This document shows positions 7,423 to 16,132 of a stretch of 64,000 nucleotides of DNA, piece by piece. Under the pieces are notes generated by a model. It searched no databases. It worked only from the letters and a program-made list of their open reading frames with translations, and was not told the origin of the DNA. The DNA lies in the NCBI GenBank assembly GCA_009268125.1, contig WBOU01000002.1, positions 62,001-126,000 of the forward strand. Direction: 5' to 3'. Numbering within the stretch: position 1 is the stretch's first letter; each line of letters starts with the position of its first letter. Source of the stretch: Chloroflexia bacterium SDU3-3. GTDB taxonomy: Bacteria; Chloroflexota; Chloroflexia; Chloroflexales; Roseiflexaceae. The translations under genes were made by a program, and so were the position numbers.

Positions 7423-9068
7423 CGCCTGCGGCGGTGCTCGGCGTAGAAGCTGTAGCCGCCCTCGTACACCCGCAGCTCGCCATCGCGCACCTCGAAGATC
7501 CGGTCCGCCACGCGGTCGAGGAAGTAGCGGTCGTGCGAGACCACCACCACCGTCCCGGCGAACTCATCGAGCGCGCGCTCCAGCACCTCGGCAGAAGGGA
7601 TGTCGAGGTTGTTGGTCGGCTCGTCGAGCAGCAGGCAGTTCGCGCCGGTGAGCATCAGCCGCGCCAGCTGCACCCGGCTCTTCTCGCCGCCGCTCAGCTT
7701 GGCTATGGGCTGCCCGCAGGCCGCATAGGGGATGAGGAAGCGCCCCAGCCGCGCCACCGCCTCGCCCTCGTACATCGGGCGCACGCTGCGTAGCGCCTCC
7801 ACGGGCGTCTGCGCTAGGTCTAGCGTCTCGTGCTGCTGGGCGTAGTAGGCCAGCTGGATGCTCGGCCCCACCCACACCTCGCCGCCGTCAGGCGCGTGCT
7901 CGCCCAGGATGAGCTTGAGCAGCACCGACTTGCCCGCCCCGTTCGGCCCCACGATCCCCACCCGCTCGCCGTTCATGATCGTCGCCACGGCGTCCATCAG
8001 GATGATCAGCTCGCTGAAGGCCTTATCCACGCGCCGCAGCTCGATCGCCTTCGCGCCGCCCCGCGCCAAAGGGCGCAGCGAGAGCGCCATCTTGCGGCGC
8101 TCCAGCACCGGGCGCTCAACCTTATCCATGCGGTCGATCTGGCGCTGCTTGTTGCGGGCCTGCTTGATGTGGCGCTCGTTCACCACGATCGAGGCCCACA
8201 GCTTAAAGCGCGCGATGGCCGCCTCTAGCTGCGCGATCTCCTTCTGCTGCGCCATATAGTCCTGCTGCTGCCTGAGCAGCGCCAGCTCCTTCTGGGTGGC
8301 GTAGGCCGAGTAGTTGCCCTCCCAGTGGATCAGGCGGCAGCCGCCGCGCGGGGCAGGCTCCAGCTCGGCGATCTGGCCCACCGTCTCATCCAGCAGGTAG
8401 CGGTCGTGCGAGATCAGCACCACCGCGCCCTCGAAGCTGCGGATGATCTCCTCCAGCATGGCCTTGCGGGCCATATCCAGGTGGTTGTCCGGCTCATCCA
8501 GCAGCAGCAGGTCGGGCTGCTGCAGCAGGCAGCGCGCTAGGCCCACCATCTTGCGCTGCCCGCCGCTCAGCAGGCGCATGGGCGTGTACCAGTGCTGCTC
8601 GGCCAGCCCCAGCTCGCGCAGGAATCGCTCGGCGTTGGTGTGCACCATCTGCGCGCCCTCCTGCTCCAGCTGGGCCAGCAGGCGCTCGTGCTCGGCCAGC
8701 ACGCGCTCCATGGCGCGCATGTCGGCCACCACCGCCGGGTCGCCCAGGCGGGCCTCGGCGGCGGCCACCTGGGCCTCCAGCGCCACCAGGTCGGCGCGGG
8801 CGGCCAGCACCTCGTCGAACACGGCGCGGTCGGGCTGGCCCTCGTACTCTTGGGCCAGGTAGGCCACCCGCGCGCCGCGCCGCAGCGCGATCGCGCCCTC
8901 CTCGGCCTGCTCGATGCCCGCCAGGGTGCGCAGCAGGGTCGACTTGCCCACGCCGTTGGGGCCTACCAGCCCGATCTTCTCGCCATCCTGGATGCACCAG
9001 CTCAGCCCGCTGAAGATGGTGCGCCCACCGTGGATGCGGGCCAGCCCGCTGATGTCCGCAATGATCAT
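7419..9068 (-). CDS. ABC-F family ATPase (first copy)
   Basis: A soluble protein of 549 residues with two tandem ABC ATPase domains and no membrane segments, typical of ABC-F proteins that act on the ribosome (translation factors or antibiotic protection). Domain one has Walker A GPNGVGKSTLL, signature LSGGQRKMVGLARCLL and Walker B LLLLDEPDNHLD. Domain two has GPNGAGKSVLL, LSGGEKSRVQLARLML and LLLDEPTNNLD. The linker with many basic residues (KQARNKQRQIDRMDKVERP) is characteristic. ATG 9068 was chosen because AGGAG lies 6 nt upstream; the upstream extension is not conserved in sequence type. The exact subgroup cannot be assigned here. Confidence 0.92.
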   Translation of the reverse strand: MIIADISGLARIHGGRTIFSGLSWCIQDGEKIGLVGPNGVGKSTLLRTLAGIEQAEEGAIALRRGARVAYLAQEYEGQPDRAVFDEVLAARADLVALEAQVAAAEARLGDPAVVADMRAMERVLAEHERLLAQLEQEGAQMVHTNAERFLRELGLAEQHWYTPMRLLSGGQRKMVGLARCLLQQPDLLLLDEPDNHLDMARKAMLEEIIRSFEGAVVLISHDRYLLDETVGQIAELEPAPRGGCRLIHWEGNYSAYATQKELALLRQQQDYMAQQKEIAQLEAAIARFKLWASIVVNERHIKQARNKQRQIDRMDKVERPVLERRKMALSLRPLARGGAKAIELRRVDKAFSELIILMDAVATIMNGERVGIVGPNGAGKSVLLKLILGEHAPDGGEVWVGPSIQLAYYAQQHETLDLAQTPVEALRSVRPMYEGEAVARLGRFLIPYAACGQPIAKLSGGEKSRVQLARLMLTGANCLLLDEPTNNLDIPSAEVLERALDEFAGTVVVVSHDRYFLDRVADRIFEVRDGELRVYEGGYSFYAEHRRRR

Positions 9069-9847
9069 GCTCCTGCTCCTTTGGCCAGCGGGTGCATGCC
9101 ACCAAGAAACAAAAATGCCGTGGACCACCGCGCTGGCCCACGACATATCACGTCTTCCGTAGAGAGAAAGTGTTTACACAATTCGCCTGTCGATGGGCAC
9201 ACTACACCTATGTGTAGCGCCCGTCATTCCGCCACGCGAACCGCTCCAGGTTGTGCTTTCCCGATTCCAGCGCATAGCGTCCTCGAAACATGCAAACGTC
9301 TCGGGTGAAGTGTAGCAGAGCGCCGCCGCTTGGGCAATCATTCTCGCGGACGATCTGCGCCAGCAGATCATGAACGCAGGCAGCGGCTCGTTTATCCACA
9401 GATTTGTGATAAAAAAGCGACATATGCACAAAATGTGGATAACATGGGGAGTAGGCAGGTTGCTAATCCTTCACCCAGTTCTCATCTGGTGAAATGGCGA
9501 TATGCGCCTTCTAGAAGCCAGACAGCTATATCACGATTATAGCAGCCCAGCTTGACTCCACCAGATCACGACACTATAATGTTAAGTAGGAGCTAAGACC
9601 GCTCCCCCAAACATTCGGCTGTTGGCAAAGGAGCTACGCCCATGCGTGGAGCAATAACAACACCACCTCGAGCGATCATCGCGATCTGAAGGCGGCACCA
9701 GGTGTACATACCTGATGCCGCCTTCACGCATCACGACCACGCGGCGCTGGCTCATGTGCCTCGGGCACACGGAATTCGGTTCTATTGCGCGGCGCGTTGG
9801 CGGGGAAATGGCCCCGCGTGCGCAGCCGCCGCCATAAGGAGGATCGT
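9069..9847. other. 780-bp intergenic region with AT-rich core and inverted DnaA-box pair
   Basis: No credible gene is seen. The centre (about 9385-9450) is AT-rich and holds two perfect DnaA-box matches facing each other: TTATCCACA at 9392-9400 and TGTGGATAA at 9434-9442. A dyad at 9688-9725 (GAAGGCGGCA paired with TGCCGCCTTC, inner arms CAGGT/ACCTG) lies 120 bp before the SWIM gene and may be a leader hairpin or terminator. Confidence 0.6.
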
Positions 9848-10135
9848 ATGCATTCGGACCTGATCGGCAAGATCGAAAAGGCACGACACTACGCACAGGA
9901 GCCAGAGCGCGTCGCCCTCGATGAGCTTACGGCTCGCTTCCACGGCGGCAACAACGAGCACGTTATCACCCTCTCGAATGGCGTCTGGCACTGCGACTGC
10001 GAGTTCTTCCACGTGCGCAAGACATGCGCCCACGTGATGGCGATGCAGAAGATCCTCCACCCGATGATCTCCGCCGAGGCCCGCAGCTTCGGCGTGCCGA
10101 TCGAGGAAGATCAGATCGCCACCAGCGTGGTCTAG
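9848..10135 (+). CDS. Stand-alone SWIM zinc-finger protein, 95 aa
   Basis: The short protein contains a complete SWIM signature, CxC then CxH, as CDCEFFHVRKTCAH at about residues 43-56. SWIM domains bind zinc and usually serve protein or nucleic-acid contacts in SWI2/SNF2 ATPases, transposases and archaeal or bacterial regulators. Here the domain forms nearly the entire protein, so it may be an adaptor; no partner ATPase is adjacent. ATG 9848 follows AAGGAGGATCGT, an excellent ribosome-binding site. The gene is followed by a clear terminator at 10160-10189, so it is monocistronic. Confidence 0.8.
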   Translation: MHSDLIGKIEKARHYAQEPERVALDELTARFHGGNNEHVITLSNGVWHCDCEFFHVRKTCAHVMAMQKILHPMISAEARSFGVPIEEDQIATSVV

Positions 10136-10159
10136 CCCAACCCAGCCATCAGAACCACC

Positions 10160-10189
10160 AGACGCCCGCCTTCCCCAAGGCGGGCGTCT
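10160..10189 (+). terminator. Intrinsic terminator after the SWIM protein gene
   Basis: A 13-bp stem (AGACGCCCGCCTT with its complement) closes a CCCC loop and is followed by TCTG. It lies 25 bp after the stop codon. Confidence 0.8.
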
Positions 10190-10222
10190 TCTGTGCGCTA
10201 TGCAGCTTGCGCGGCTAGGCGG

Positions 10223-10228
10223 TATAAT
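10223..10228 (+). promoter_or_regulatory. -10 element before the glycerophosphodiesterase gene
   Basis: A perfect TATAAT lies 44 bp upstream of the ATG at 10272, directly after the terminator of the previous gene. No convincing -35 at 16-18 bp. Confidence 0.4.
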
Positions 10229-10271
10229 CTGGGCGCCAGCCCTTCCGTCAGACAGAGGATGATCGATCGCT

Positions 10272-11009
10272 ATGACACTCGTAATCGCCCACCGTGGCGC
10301 ATCCGCCTACGCGCCCGAGAATACTATGCCCGCCTTCGAGCTCGCTGTGGCCCAGGGTGCCGACATGGCCGAGCTGGATGTGCAGGCCACCGCCGACGGC
10401 ACGCTCGTGGTCTTCCACGACGAGACCACCGAGCGCTGGAACGGCATCCAGCGCCGGATCGACACATGCACCCTGGCCGACATGCGGTCGCTCGACATCC
10501 AGGGGGCCGGGGTGCCCACCCTGGCCGAGGTCTGCGCTTTCGCCCGCGAGAAGGGCCTGCGGCTCAACATCGAGCTGAAGCAGGCCGGGATCGGCGCGCA
10601 GGTGGTGGATGTGGTGCGACAGGAGCGCGCGGGCGACCTGGTGCTGTTCTCCTCGTTCGAGCCCGAGGCCCTGGCCGAGCTGGCCGCCGCCGCGCCCAGC
10701 CTGCCGCGCGCCTACCTGATGGGCACGCAGACCTACCAGATCGACGTGCGGCTGCGCGAGAGCTGGCCCTTCGCCGCACTGCGGGCCTACGACTGCGCCG
10801 CTTGGCACCCGGCCCACCAGATCCCGCTGCTCCAGCAGATCATCCCGCTGGTGCGCCGCGCTGGCATCCAGGTGAACGTGTGGACGGTGGACGACCCCGC
10901 CATGATGCAGCGACTGCTCGACCTCGATGTGGATGGCATCATCACCGACACGCCCGATGTGCTGCGTGGCATCATCGCCGAGCGCGCGGCCAAGGCCGCC
11001 AGCGCCTAG
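10272..11009 (+). CDS. Glycerophosphodiester phosphodiesterase
   Basis: Hydrolyses glycerophosphodiesters to glycerol 3-phosphate and an alcohol. The 245-residue protein has the GDPD hallmarks: AHRGASAYAPENTMPAF (catalytic HRG and the metal-binding E of PEN, residues 6-22), then ELDVQATADG and VFHDETTER (second catalytic His). The C-terminal VNVWTVDDPAMM and DGIITDTPD motifs complete the TIM barrel. No signal peptide is present, so the enzyme is cytoplasmic (UgpQ type rather than periplasmic GlpQ). Confidence 0.93.
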   Translation: MTLVIAHRGASAYAPENTMPAFELAVAQGADMAELDVQATADGTLVVFHDETTERWNGIQRRIDTCTLADMRSLDIQGAGVPTLAEVCAFAREKGLRLNIELKQAGIGAQVVDVVRQERAGDLVLFSSFEPEALAELAAAAPSLPRAYLMGTQTYQIDVRLRESWPFAALRAYDCAAWHPAHQIPLLQQIIPLVRRAGIQVNVWTVDDPAMMQRLLDLDVDGIITDTPDVLRGIIAERAAKAASA

Positions 11010-11026
11010 CCCAGGGCGCAAAAAAG

Positions 11027-11054
11027 CCCCCAAGATCACCGTTGATCTTGGGGG
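11027..11054 (-). terminator. Intrinsic terminator for the GlsB/YeaQ gene
   Basis: A 12-bp perfect stem (CCCCCAAGATCA and its complement) with a 4-nt loop. Read on the minus strand it is followed by CTTTTTTG, so it terminates the minus-strand gene that ends at 11077. Confidence 0.85.
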
Positions 11055-11076
11055 TATGGCCAGTAAGGCCAGATAG

Positions 11077-11352
11077 CTAGCGGACACGGCCACGGGTGAA
11101 CATGTTCACGATGCCCAGCAGCACCACCGCACCGATGAACGACACCACGAGCGACCACAGGCTGAAGCTGCCATCGTTGATGTTGACGCTCGACCCCGGC
11201 AGGATGCTGAACAGCAGGCCGCCCACGAAGGCACCCACGATACCGACCACAATGTTGAGCAGCGCGCCCTGCTGGGCGTCGGTGCGCATCACAAGGCTCG
11301 CAAGCCAGCCGACCAGAGCGCCGAACAGCAGCCACAGGATAAAGTTGATCAT
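11077..11352 (-). CDS. GlsB/YeaQ/YmgE-family membrane protein
   Basis: A 91-residue protein with three predicted membrane helices (FILWLLFGALVGWLASLVM, ALLNIVVGIVGAFVGGLLF, LWSLVVSFIGAVVLLGIVNMF). The glycine-rich pattern GIVGAFVGG is diagnostic of this family, once called transglycosylase-associated, often linked to stress but without a proven activity. The start at 11352 is supported by GGAGGACTTCA upstream. Transcribed alone with its own terminator. Confidence 0.85.
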   Translation of the reverse strand: MINFILWLLFGALVGWLASLVMRTDAQQGALLNIVVGIVGAFVGGLLFSILPGSSVNINDGSFSLWSLVVSFIGAVVLLGIVNMFTRGRVR

Positions 11353-11814
11353 TGAAGTCCTCCACGAGTTCATGAAAAAAGCTGTATCATCATTCCGCAG
11401 CACTTAAAAGCAACTGGCGTGCCACCAGATACAGCCTAGAGAAAAAGTGGAGGATGGGGGCGCTGCGCAGCAGGCCCCAAAATGGCGTCAACCCTGCCAG
11501 CATCATCGATGGCAGGGTGAACCACGATCGCCCACAGGGCGAGAAGCGGCGAGCGTGGCCGCAGCAAAATCAATAGAGATGGGGGTACTTGGGGACCATC
11601 ATAATCCAAGCATCCCCGATTTGCAACTAGCAAAATCGCCGATTCATGTTTTTTTCATTAAAATCGCCTACAATGGTAGCGCCAGCAGCTGGCGACACCA
11701 CAGGCCGGCACGAGCAAACTAGGCCTTTGGCAAGCCAAAAGCCTGCAAATAACAACATATGTGCTATAATCTGACGGGCAGCCCCGTTATGTTGATACCC
11801 CTATGGAGTGAGGA
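11353..11814. other. 460-bp divergent intergenic region before ftsK
   Basis: No gene seen. It contains a dyad ACCCTGCCA...TGGCAGGGT (about 11490-11518) and an AT-rich tract at 11640-11680. On the plus strand an extended -10 element, TGC-TATAAT, lies at 11762-11770 and is the best ftsK promoter candidate. Confidence 0.5.
11762..11770 (+). promoter_or_regulatory. Extended -10 element before ftsK
   Basis: TGCTATAAT is a perfect TGn-extended -10, 45 bp upstream of the ftsK ATG. A -35 at the usual distance is not evident, as is common for extended -10 promoters. Confidence 0.5.
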
Positions 11815-14289
11815 ATGGCAAAGCGCACCACAACCGCCCGCAAGACAACCGGGAGCAAGGCCCGCAAGGCCGCGCCGCGCGCCCGCCAGAACTCGCTCCC
11901 GCCCCCGCCGCAGATCCAGCTCAGCCCCGAGCACCAGCGCGAGTTCTTCGCGCTGTTCCTGATCACCATCGCGGCAATCACCATTGTCTTCTATATCTCC
12001 GGCTCAAGCGGCATGATCGGCGAGACATGGATCAACACCACCCAGCACCTGCTGGGCTGGGGCTCGCTGCTCGTGCCGCTCTCGCTGGGGCTGCTGGGCA
12101 TCGCCATCCTCTGGCAGGAGCGCCACGAGGATCTGAAGTTTACCGGCGCGACCATCGTGGGCACGCTGATGGTGCTGGCCGCGCTGCTGGTGCTGCTGGA
12201 GTTCACCATCGGCGTGCGCGACCAGACCCCCGACCCCACCGTGATCGACCAGCAGTTCCGCCAAGGCGGCGGGGCCGCAGGCTTTGTGCTGCTGGATGGC
12301 ACGGCCAGCCTGATCGGCAGGCCCAGCGCCTTCATCCTCTGGTGCGTGGTGGGGCTGGCCGGGGTGATGCTCACCTTCAACATCACCCTGCGCGAGCTGG
12401 TGGTGGGCATGGGCGAGAGCATGGCGCGATTCTGGGCCACCGTATGGGGCGGCGCGGGCATGGCCACGGTGCACACCGTGGCCGATCCGATGCCCAAGCA
12501 GCTGCCCCAGCGCCAGCGCGCCCTGGCTGGGCCGCCGCCCTTCGTGCCGCCGCCCGGCGCAGCGGATGAGGACGAGATCGTGCCCACGCCGATCGCCGAC
12601 CGCCCCACCCGCGCCAGCCTGTTCAACCGGCCCGAGGGCACCGCACGGCCCAAGCCCAAGGACATGCCCACCCCCAAGGAGGCCCAGAAGGCCCGCCCCG
12701 GCAAAAAGGGCGCGCCTGTGCCCGTGCCTACATCCTACAGCGAGAGCGTGCTGGACGAGCTGCTCTCCACCCCGGCCACGCCCAAGGGTACGCCGCCCGC
12801 CGCCGCCGAGACCGTGCAGGAGGCGCTGGATGGCTTCGATGTTCCCGCCGTGCACCAGGCCTGGCCGCTGCCCACCTTCGGCATGCTCGAAACCTACCCC
12901 GAGACCACCGTGAGCGTGGATGAGCTGAAGCACAAGGCCCGCCTGATCGAGGAGACCCTGCAGAGCTTCAAGGTCGAGGTGCAGGTGGTGGGCGTCAACA
13001 CTGGCCCGGCGGTCACCCAATTCGAGCTGCAGCCCGCCGTGGGCGTGAAGGTGAGCAAGATCACCACGCTGGAAAAAGATCTGCAGCTGGCCCTGGCCGC
13101 ATCCTCGCTGCGCATCGAGGCCCCCATCCCAGGAAAGAACACCATCGGCATCGAAATCCCCAACTCGCAGATCTCTATGGTGAGCCTGCGCGAGGTGATG
13201 GAGAGCAGCGAGTTCGACCGATCCAAGCACAAGCTCAAGCTGCCGCTGGGCAAGGATGTCTCTGGCTCGGCGGTGATCGCAGGCATGGAGCGCATGCCCC
13301 ACCTGCTGGTGGCCGGCGCGACTGGCTCGGGCAAGTCGGTGGCGGTGAACTCGTTTGTCTGCGCGCTGCTGCTCAAGCACACGCCCGAAGACCTCAAGTT
13401 CATCATGGTCGACCCCAAAATGGTCGAGCTGATCGTCTACAACAGCATCCCGCACCTGCTCTCGCCAGTCGTCACCGAGCTAGAGCGGGTGGTGCCCACG
13501 CTCAAGTGGGCCGTGCGCGAGATGGAGCGGCGCTACAAGGTGTTCGCCAAGTACGGCTTCCGCAACCTCGACAGCTACCGCCAGGCCGCCCGCAAGCGCG
13601 CCGACCTAGAGCCGATGCCCTTTATCGTGATCATCATCGACGAGCTGGCCGACCTGATGATGATGGCCCCCGACGAGGTGGAGACCCTGATCTGCCGCCT
13701 GGCCCAGATGGCCCGCGCCACCGGCATCCACCTGATCATCGCCACGCAGCGCCCCTCGGTGGATGTAGTCACCGGCCTGATCAAGGCCAACTTCCCCTCG
13801 CGCATCGCCTTCGCCGTCACCTCGCAGATCGACTCGCGCGTCATCCTCGACAGCCAGGGCGCCGAGCAGCTGCTTGGGCGTGGCGACGCGCTCTACCTCG
13901 CGGTAGATGGCTCGAAGCCCGTGCGCGTGCAGGGCACCTTTGTGTCGGACAGCGAGGTGGAGAAGATCGTGGATTTCTGGCGGATGGCCCAGCCGCCCAA
14001 GCAGGAGGAGAGCGACGCGGGCGAGAAGAAGGCCGACAGCGCGGCGGGCGGCGCGGCGGCAGGCCTGGGCGAGTTCCTCACCGTGGATGAGCAGGATGTG
14101 CTGCTGCCCGCCGCAATCAAGCTGGTGAAGCAGCACACCCGCGCGTCGGCCTCGCTGCTCCAGCGGCGGCTGCGCATCGGCTACTCGAAGGCCGCGCAGC
14201 TGATCGACCTGCTGGAGCAGCAGGGCATCGTCGGCCCGCCCGACGACGGGCGCTCGCGCGAGGTGCTGGTGCGCGGCGACGACGCCTAG
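11815..14289 (+). CDS. ftsK: FtsK/SpoIIIE-family DNA translocase
   Basis: Membrane-anchored motor that pumps chromosomal DNA through the division septum. The 824-residue protein has a basic N-terminus, about four membrane helices (residues 45-205), a short proline/lysine-rich linker (about 215-335), then the alpha/beta motor. Motor landmarks are GATGSGKSVAVNS (Walker A, about residue 500), VIIIDELADLMMM (Walker B) and IIATQRPSVDVVTGLIKANFPSRIAF. The C-terminal 75 residues form the winged-helix gamma domain (LLQRRLRIGYSKAAQLIDLLEQQGIV), which reads polar DNA sequences. The linker is short compared with E. coli FtsK, making it SpoIIIE-like in size. The stop overlaps the convergent ppx stop by 4 bp. 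Confidence 0.95.
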   Translation: MAKRTTTARKTTGSKARKAAPRARQNSLPPPPQIQLSPEHQREFFALFLITIAAITIVFYISGSSGMIGETWINTTQHLLGWGSLLVPLSLGLLGIAILWQERHEDLKFTGATIVGTLMVLAALLVLLEFTIGVRDQTPDPTVIDQQFRQGGGAAGFVLLDGTASLIGRPSAFILWCVVGLAGVMLTFNITLRELVVGMGESMARFWATVWGGAGMATVHTVADPMPKQLPQRQRALAGPPPFVPPPGAADEDEIVPTPIADRPTRASLFNRPEGTARPKPKDMPTPKEAQKARPGKKGAPVPVPTSYSESVLDELLSTPATPKGTPPAAAETVQEALDGFDVPAVHQAWPLPTFGMLETYPETTVSVDELKHKARLIEETLQSFKVEVQVVGVNTGPAVTQFELQPAVGVKVSKITTLEKDLQLALAASSLRIEAPIPGKNTIGIEIPNSQISMVSLREVMESSEFDRSKHKLKLPLGKDVSGSAVIAGMERMPHLLVAGATGSGKSVAVNSFVCALLLKHTPEDLKFIMVDPKMVELIVYNSIPHLLSPVVTELERVVPTLKWAVREMERRYKVFAKYGFRNLDSYRQAARKRADLEPMPFIVIIIDELADLMMMAPDEVETLICRLAQMARATGIHLIIATQRPSVDVVTGLIKANFPSRIAFAVTSQIDSRVILDSQGAEQLLGRGDALYLAVDGSKPVRVQGTFVSDSEVEKIVDFWRMAQPPKQEESDAGEKKADSAAGGAAAGLGEFLTVDEQDVLLPAAIKLVKQHTRASASLLQRRLRIGYSKAAQLIDLLEQQGIVGPPDDGRSREVLVRGDDA

Positions 14290-15788
14290 ATAATCTCGAT
14301 CCCGCGCCCGTAGGCCTTGCGGAACAGCGCGGTGCGCCGGTTGGCCTCCCAGATCTCCACCGACGCATCGCCCAGCGCGGTGGTGTAGAGCCGCACTGGA
14401 TCGCCGATCTCCACGCGGATCTGCTGGATGACCTGGCACTTGCGCCGCTCTAGGTGCTCGGCGATCCGCAGCAGCGCGGCCAGCTTGGCGATCCGGTCGC
14501 GGTCGCTCGGGTCGAGCACGGCCTGGTATGGCTCGGTGAGGATGTCGCCCTTGCGGTGCGAGCGCACCAGCTGGGCCAAAATCACCACCTCGCGGTGCGA
14601 GAAGCCCAGCAGCGCCGAGTTGAGCACCAGGTACTCGCCGTGCTTGTGGTGGTCGTAGTAGCCGATGGTGATGCCGATATCGTGGATGAGCGCGGCATGC
14701 CCCAGCAGCTCGCGCTCCCACGGGCCGAAGCCGTGCAGCGACTGCAGCTGGTCGAATAGCGAGGTGGCCAGCTCGCGCACCTTGGCCGCGTGGATCGACT
14801 CGTAGCTGTAGAGCCGCGCCAGATTCAGCACACTGAATGCGCGCTGATCGCCCAGCACTGGCGGGTTCTCGCCCACCAGCAGGTGCTCGAAGAACAGCCC
14901 CTCGCGCAGCCCGTAGCCGCTGGCCACAATCGACTCGAAGCCGCCCTGGCGCATCAGGTGGCGCAGAATCACCGCCCCGCCCAAGATCAGGTCGGCGCGG
15001 TCGCGCCCGAGGCCGGGCACATCCTCGCGCTGGCGGGTGGTCATGCCGCGCAGCCGCTCGATCAGCTGCTCCAGCCGGTCGAGCCGTAGCGCGTAGCCGT
15101 GCACGCGGTCGAGCGGGTGGCGCTGCGCCTTCATGTCGATCTCGGCCAGGGTGCGAATGGTACCGCCGATTCCGGCCAGCGTCGCGCCCTGGGACGCGCT
15201 AAACCAGTCGATATCGGTGAAGGTGTCGGCGGCGGCCTGCTCAAGCGCCTTGAAATCTTTGGCGGTGATTGGGTCGGAGTGGATGTGGCGATCCGAGATC
15301 CGCAGCGCGCCGAGCGGGCGGCTAAACGACTGGCCAAACCCACGGGCGCGGATCATCGTCCCCTGGGTGCTGCCGCCGCCGATGTCGATCAGGAAGGCGT
15401 TGTCCAGCGGCAGCGCGTTCACCGTGCCCACGTAGCCGTAGTAGGCCTCCTCCTGGGCCGAGAGCACGCGCATCTTCAGGCCCGCCTCGTACTCCACGCG
15501 CTCCAAGAACTCGGCCTGGTTCGAGGCCTCGCGCACGGCGCTGGTGGCCACCGGCACGATCCGGTCGACGCCAACCGACTTGCAGTAGTTGGCAAACAGC
15601 CGCATGGCCGCCACACCACGGTCGATCGCGGCGGGCTGGATACGGCCATCCGCGCCGATGCCCTCGGCCAATCGCACGGTCTCGCGAACCTCGTCGGTGA
15701 GCTTAAATGAGTGGTGGGGCGTGTAGCTCAGCACCACCAGCCGCGTGGTGTTCGACCCAAGGTCGATCACGCCAATGCGCTCCGCCAT
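14286..15788 (-). CDS. Ppx/GppA phosphatase with C-terminal HD domain
   Basis: Exopolyphosphatase or guanosine pentaphosphate phosphohydrolase family enzyme; members release phosphate from polyphosphate or convert pppGpp to ppGpp. The 500-residue protein begins IGVIDLGSNTTRLVV (phosphate-1 motif of the ASKHA fold), with VATSAVREASN, DIGGGSTQ (phosphate-2) and LAGIGGTIRTLAE. The last 180 residues form an HD-type domain (HAALIHDIGITIGYYDHHKHGEYLV). ATG overlaps by 1 nt the stop of a small upstream membrane gene, suggesting translational coupling. Sequence alone does not decide between Ppx and GppA activity. Confidence 0.9.
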   Translation of the reverse strand: MAERIGVIDLGSNTTRLVVLSYTPHHSFKLTDEVRETVRLAEGIGADGRIQPAAIDRGVAAMRLFANYCKSVGVDRIVPVATSAVREASNQAEFLERVEYEAGLKMRVLSAQEEAYYGYVGTVNALPLDNAFLIDIGGGSTQGTMIRARGFGQSFSRPLGALRISDRHIHSDPITAKDFKALEQAAADTFTDIDWFSASQGATLAGIGGTIRTLAEIDMKAQRHPLDRVHGYALRLDRLEQLIERLRGMTTRQREDVPGLGRDRADLILGGAVILRHLMRQGGFESIVASGYGLREGLFFEHLLVGENPPVLGDQRAFSVLNLARLYSYESIHAAKVRELATSLFDQLQSLHGFGPWERELLGHAALIHDIGITIGYYDHHKHGEYLVLNSALLGFSHREVVILAQLVRSHRKGDILTEPYQAVLDPSDRDRIAKLAALLRIAEHLERRKCQVIQQIRVEIGDPVRLYTTALGDASVEIWEANRRTALFRKAYGRGIEII

Positions 15789-15946
15789 CAGTGCGTGCCC
15801 CCAAGCTCGACCACGCGCTGGTCGAGGCGCGACGCGATGTCGCGGTACATGTCGCCACGCAGCTTTGCCGCCTGCAGGGCGCGGTTCAGACCGATGATAT
15901 AGCCAGCAAGACCGAGCGCCGCTAGAAAGAACAGAGTCCGACGCAT
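15788..15946 (-). CDS. Small single-pass membrane protein upstream of ppx
   Basis: A 52-residue protein beginning MRRTLFFLAALGLAGYIIG, one membrane helix, followed by an amphipathic basic/acidic tail (AAKLRGDMYRDIASRLDQRV). AAAAGGGGG lies 6 nt before this ATG; an upstream in-frame ATG at 15976 is possible but lacks a better site. Its stop codon overlaps the ppx start, so the two form an operon. Family unknown. Confidence 0.55.
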   Translation of the reverse strand: MRRTLFFLAALGLAGYIIGLNRALQAAKLRGDMYRDIASRLDQRVVELGGTH

Positions 15947-16084
15947 GCGCTGCCCCCTTTTCTCATGTGTTCCCAAAATATTTTAACGTATTCAGCACGG
16001 CCTCACAAATAGCGGCGTAGTCCGGGCGCATGTGGGCGCGCTGGGCTGTGGCAAGCCCCGTGCCCCCGAGCGGGGGAGAAAAAA

Positions 16085-16110
16085 AGAGCATATGGCGTAC
16101 CATATGCTCT
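16085..16110 (-). terminator. Intrinsic terminator after the barstar-like gene
   Basis: A perfect 11-bp stem (AGAGCATATGG with its complement) and 4-nt loop; on the minus strand it is followed by a run of seven T residues. It lies 22 bp past the barstar-like stop. Confidence 0.9.
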
Positions 16111-16132
16111 GCCGGTTGGCGCGCGCCATCGC

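Noticed and set aside
9174-9431. Minus-strand 85-codon frame in the AT-richer gap before the SWIM gene
   Set aside because: No ribosome-binding site or recognisable domain; two overlapping frames look equally random and DnaA-box-like words run through it.
9688-9725. Riboswitch upstream of the SWIM gene
   Set aside because: There is a clear dyad but no conserved core of any riboswitch class I know; kept only as a hairpin within the intergenic entry.
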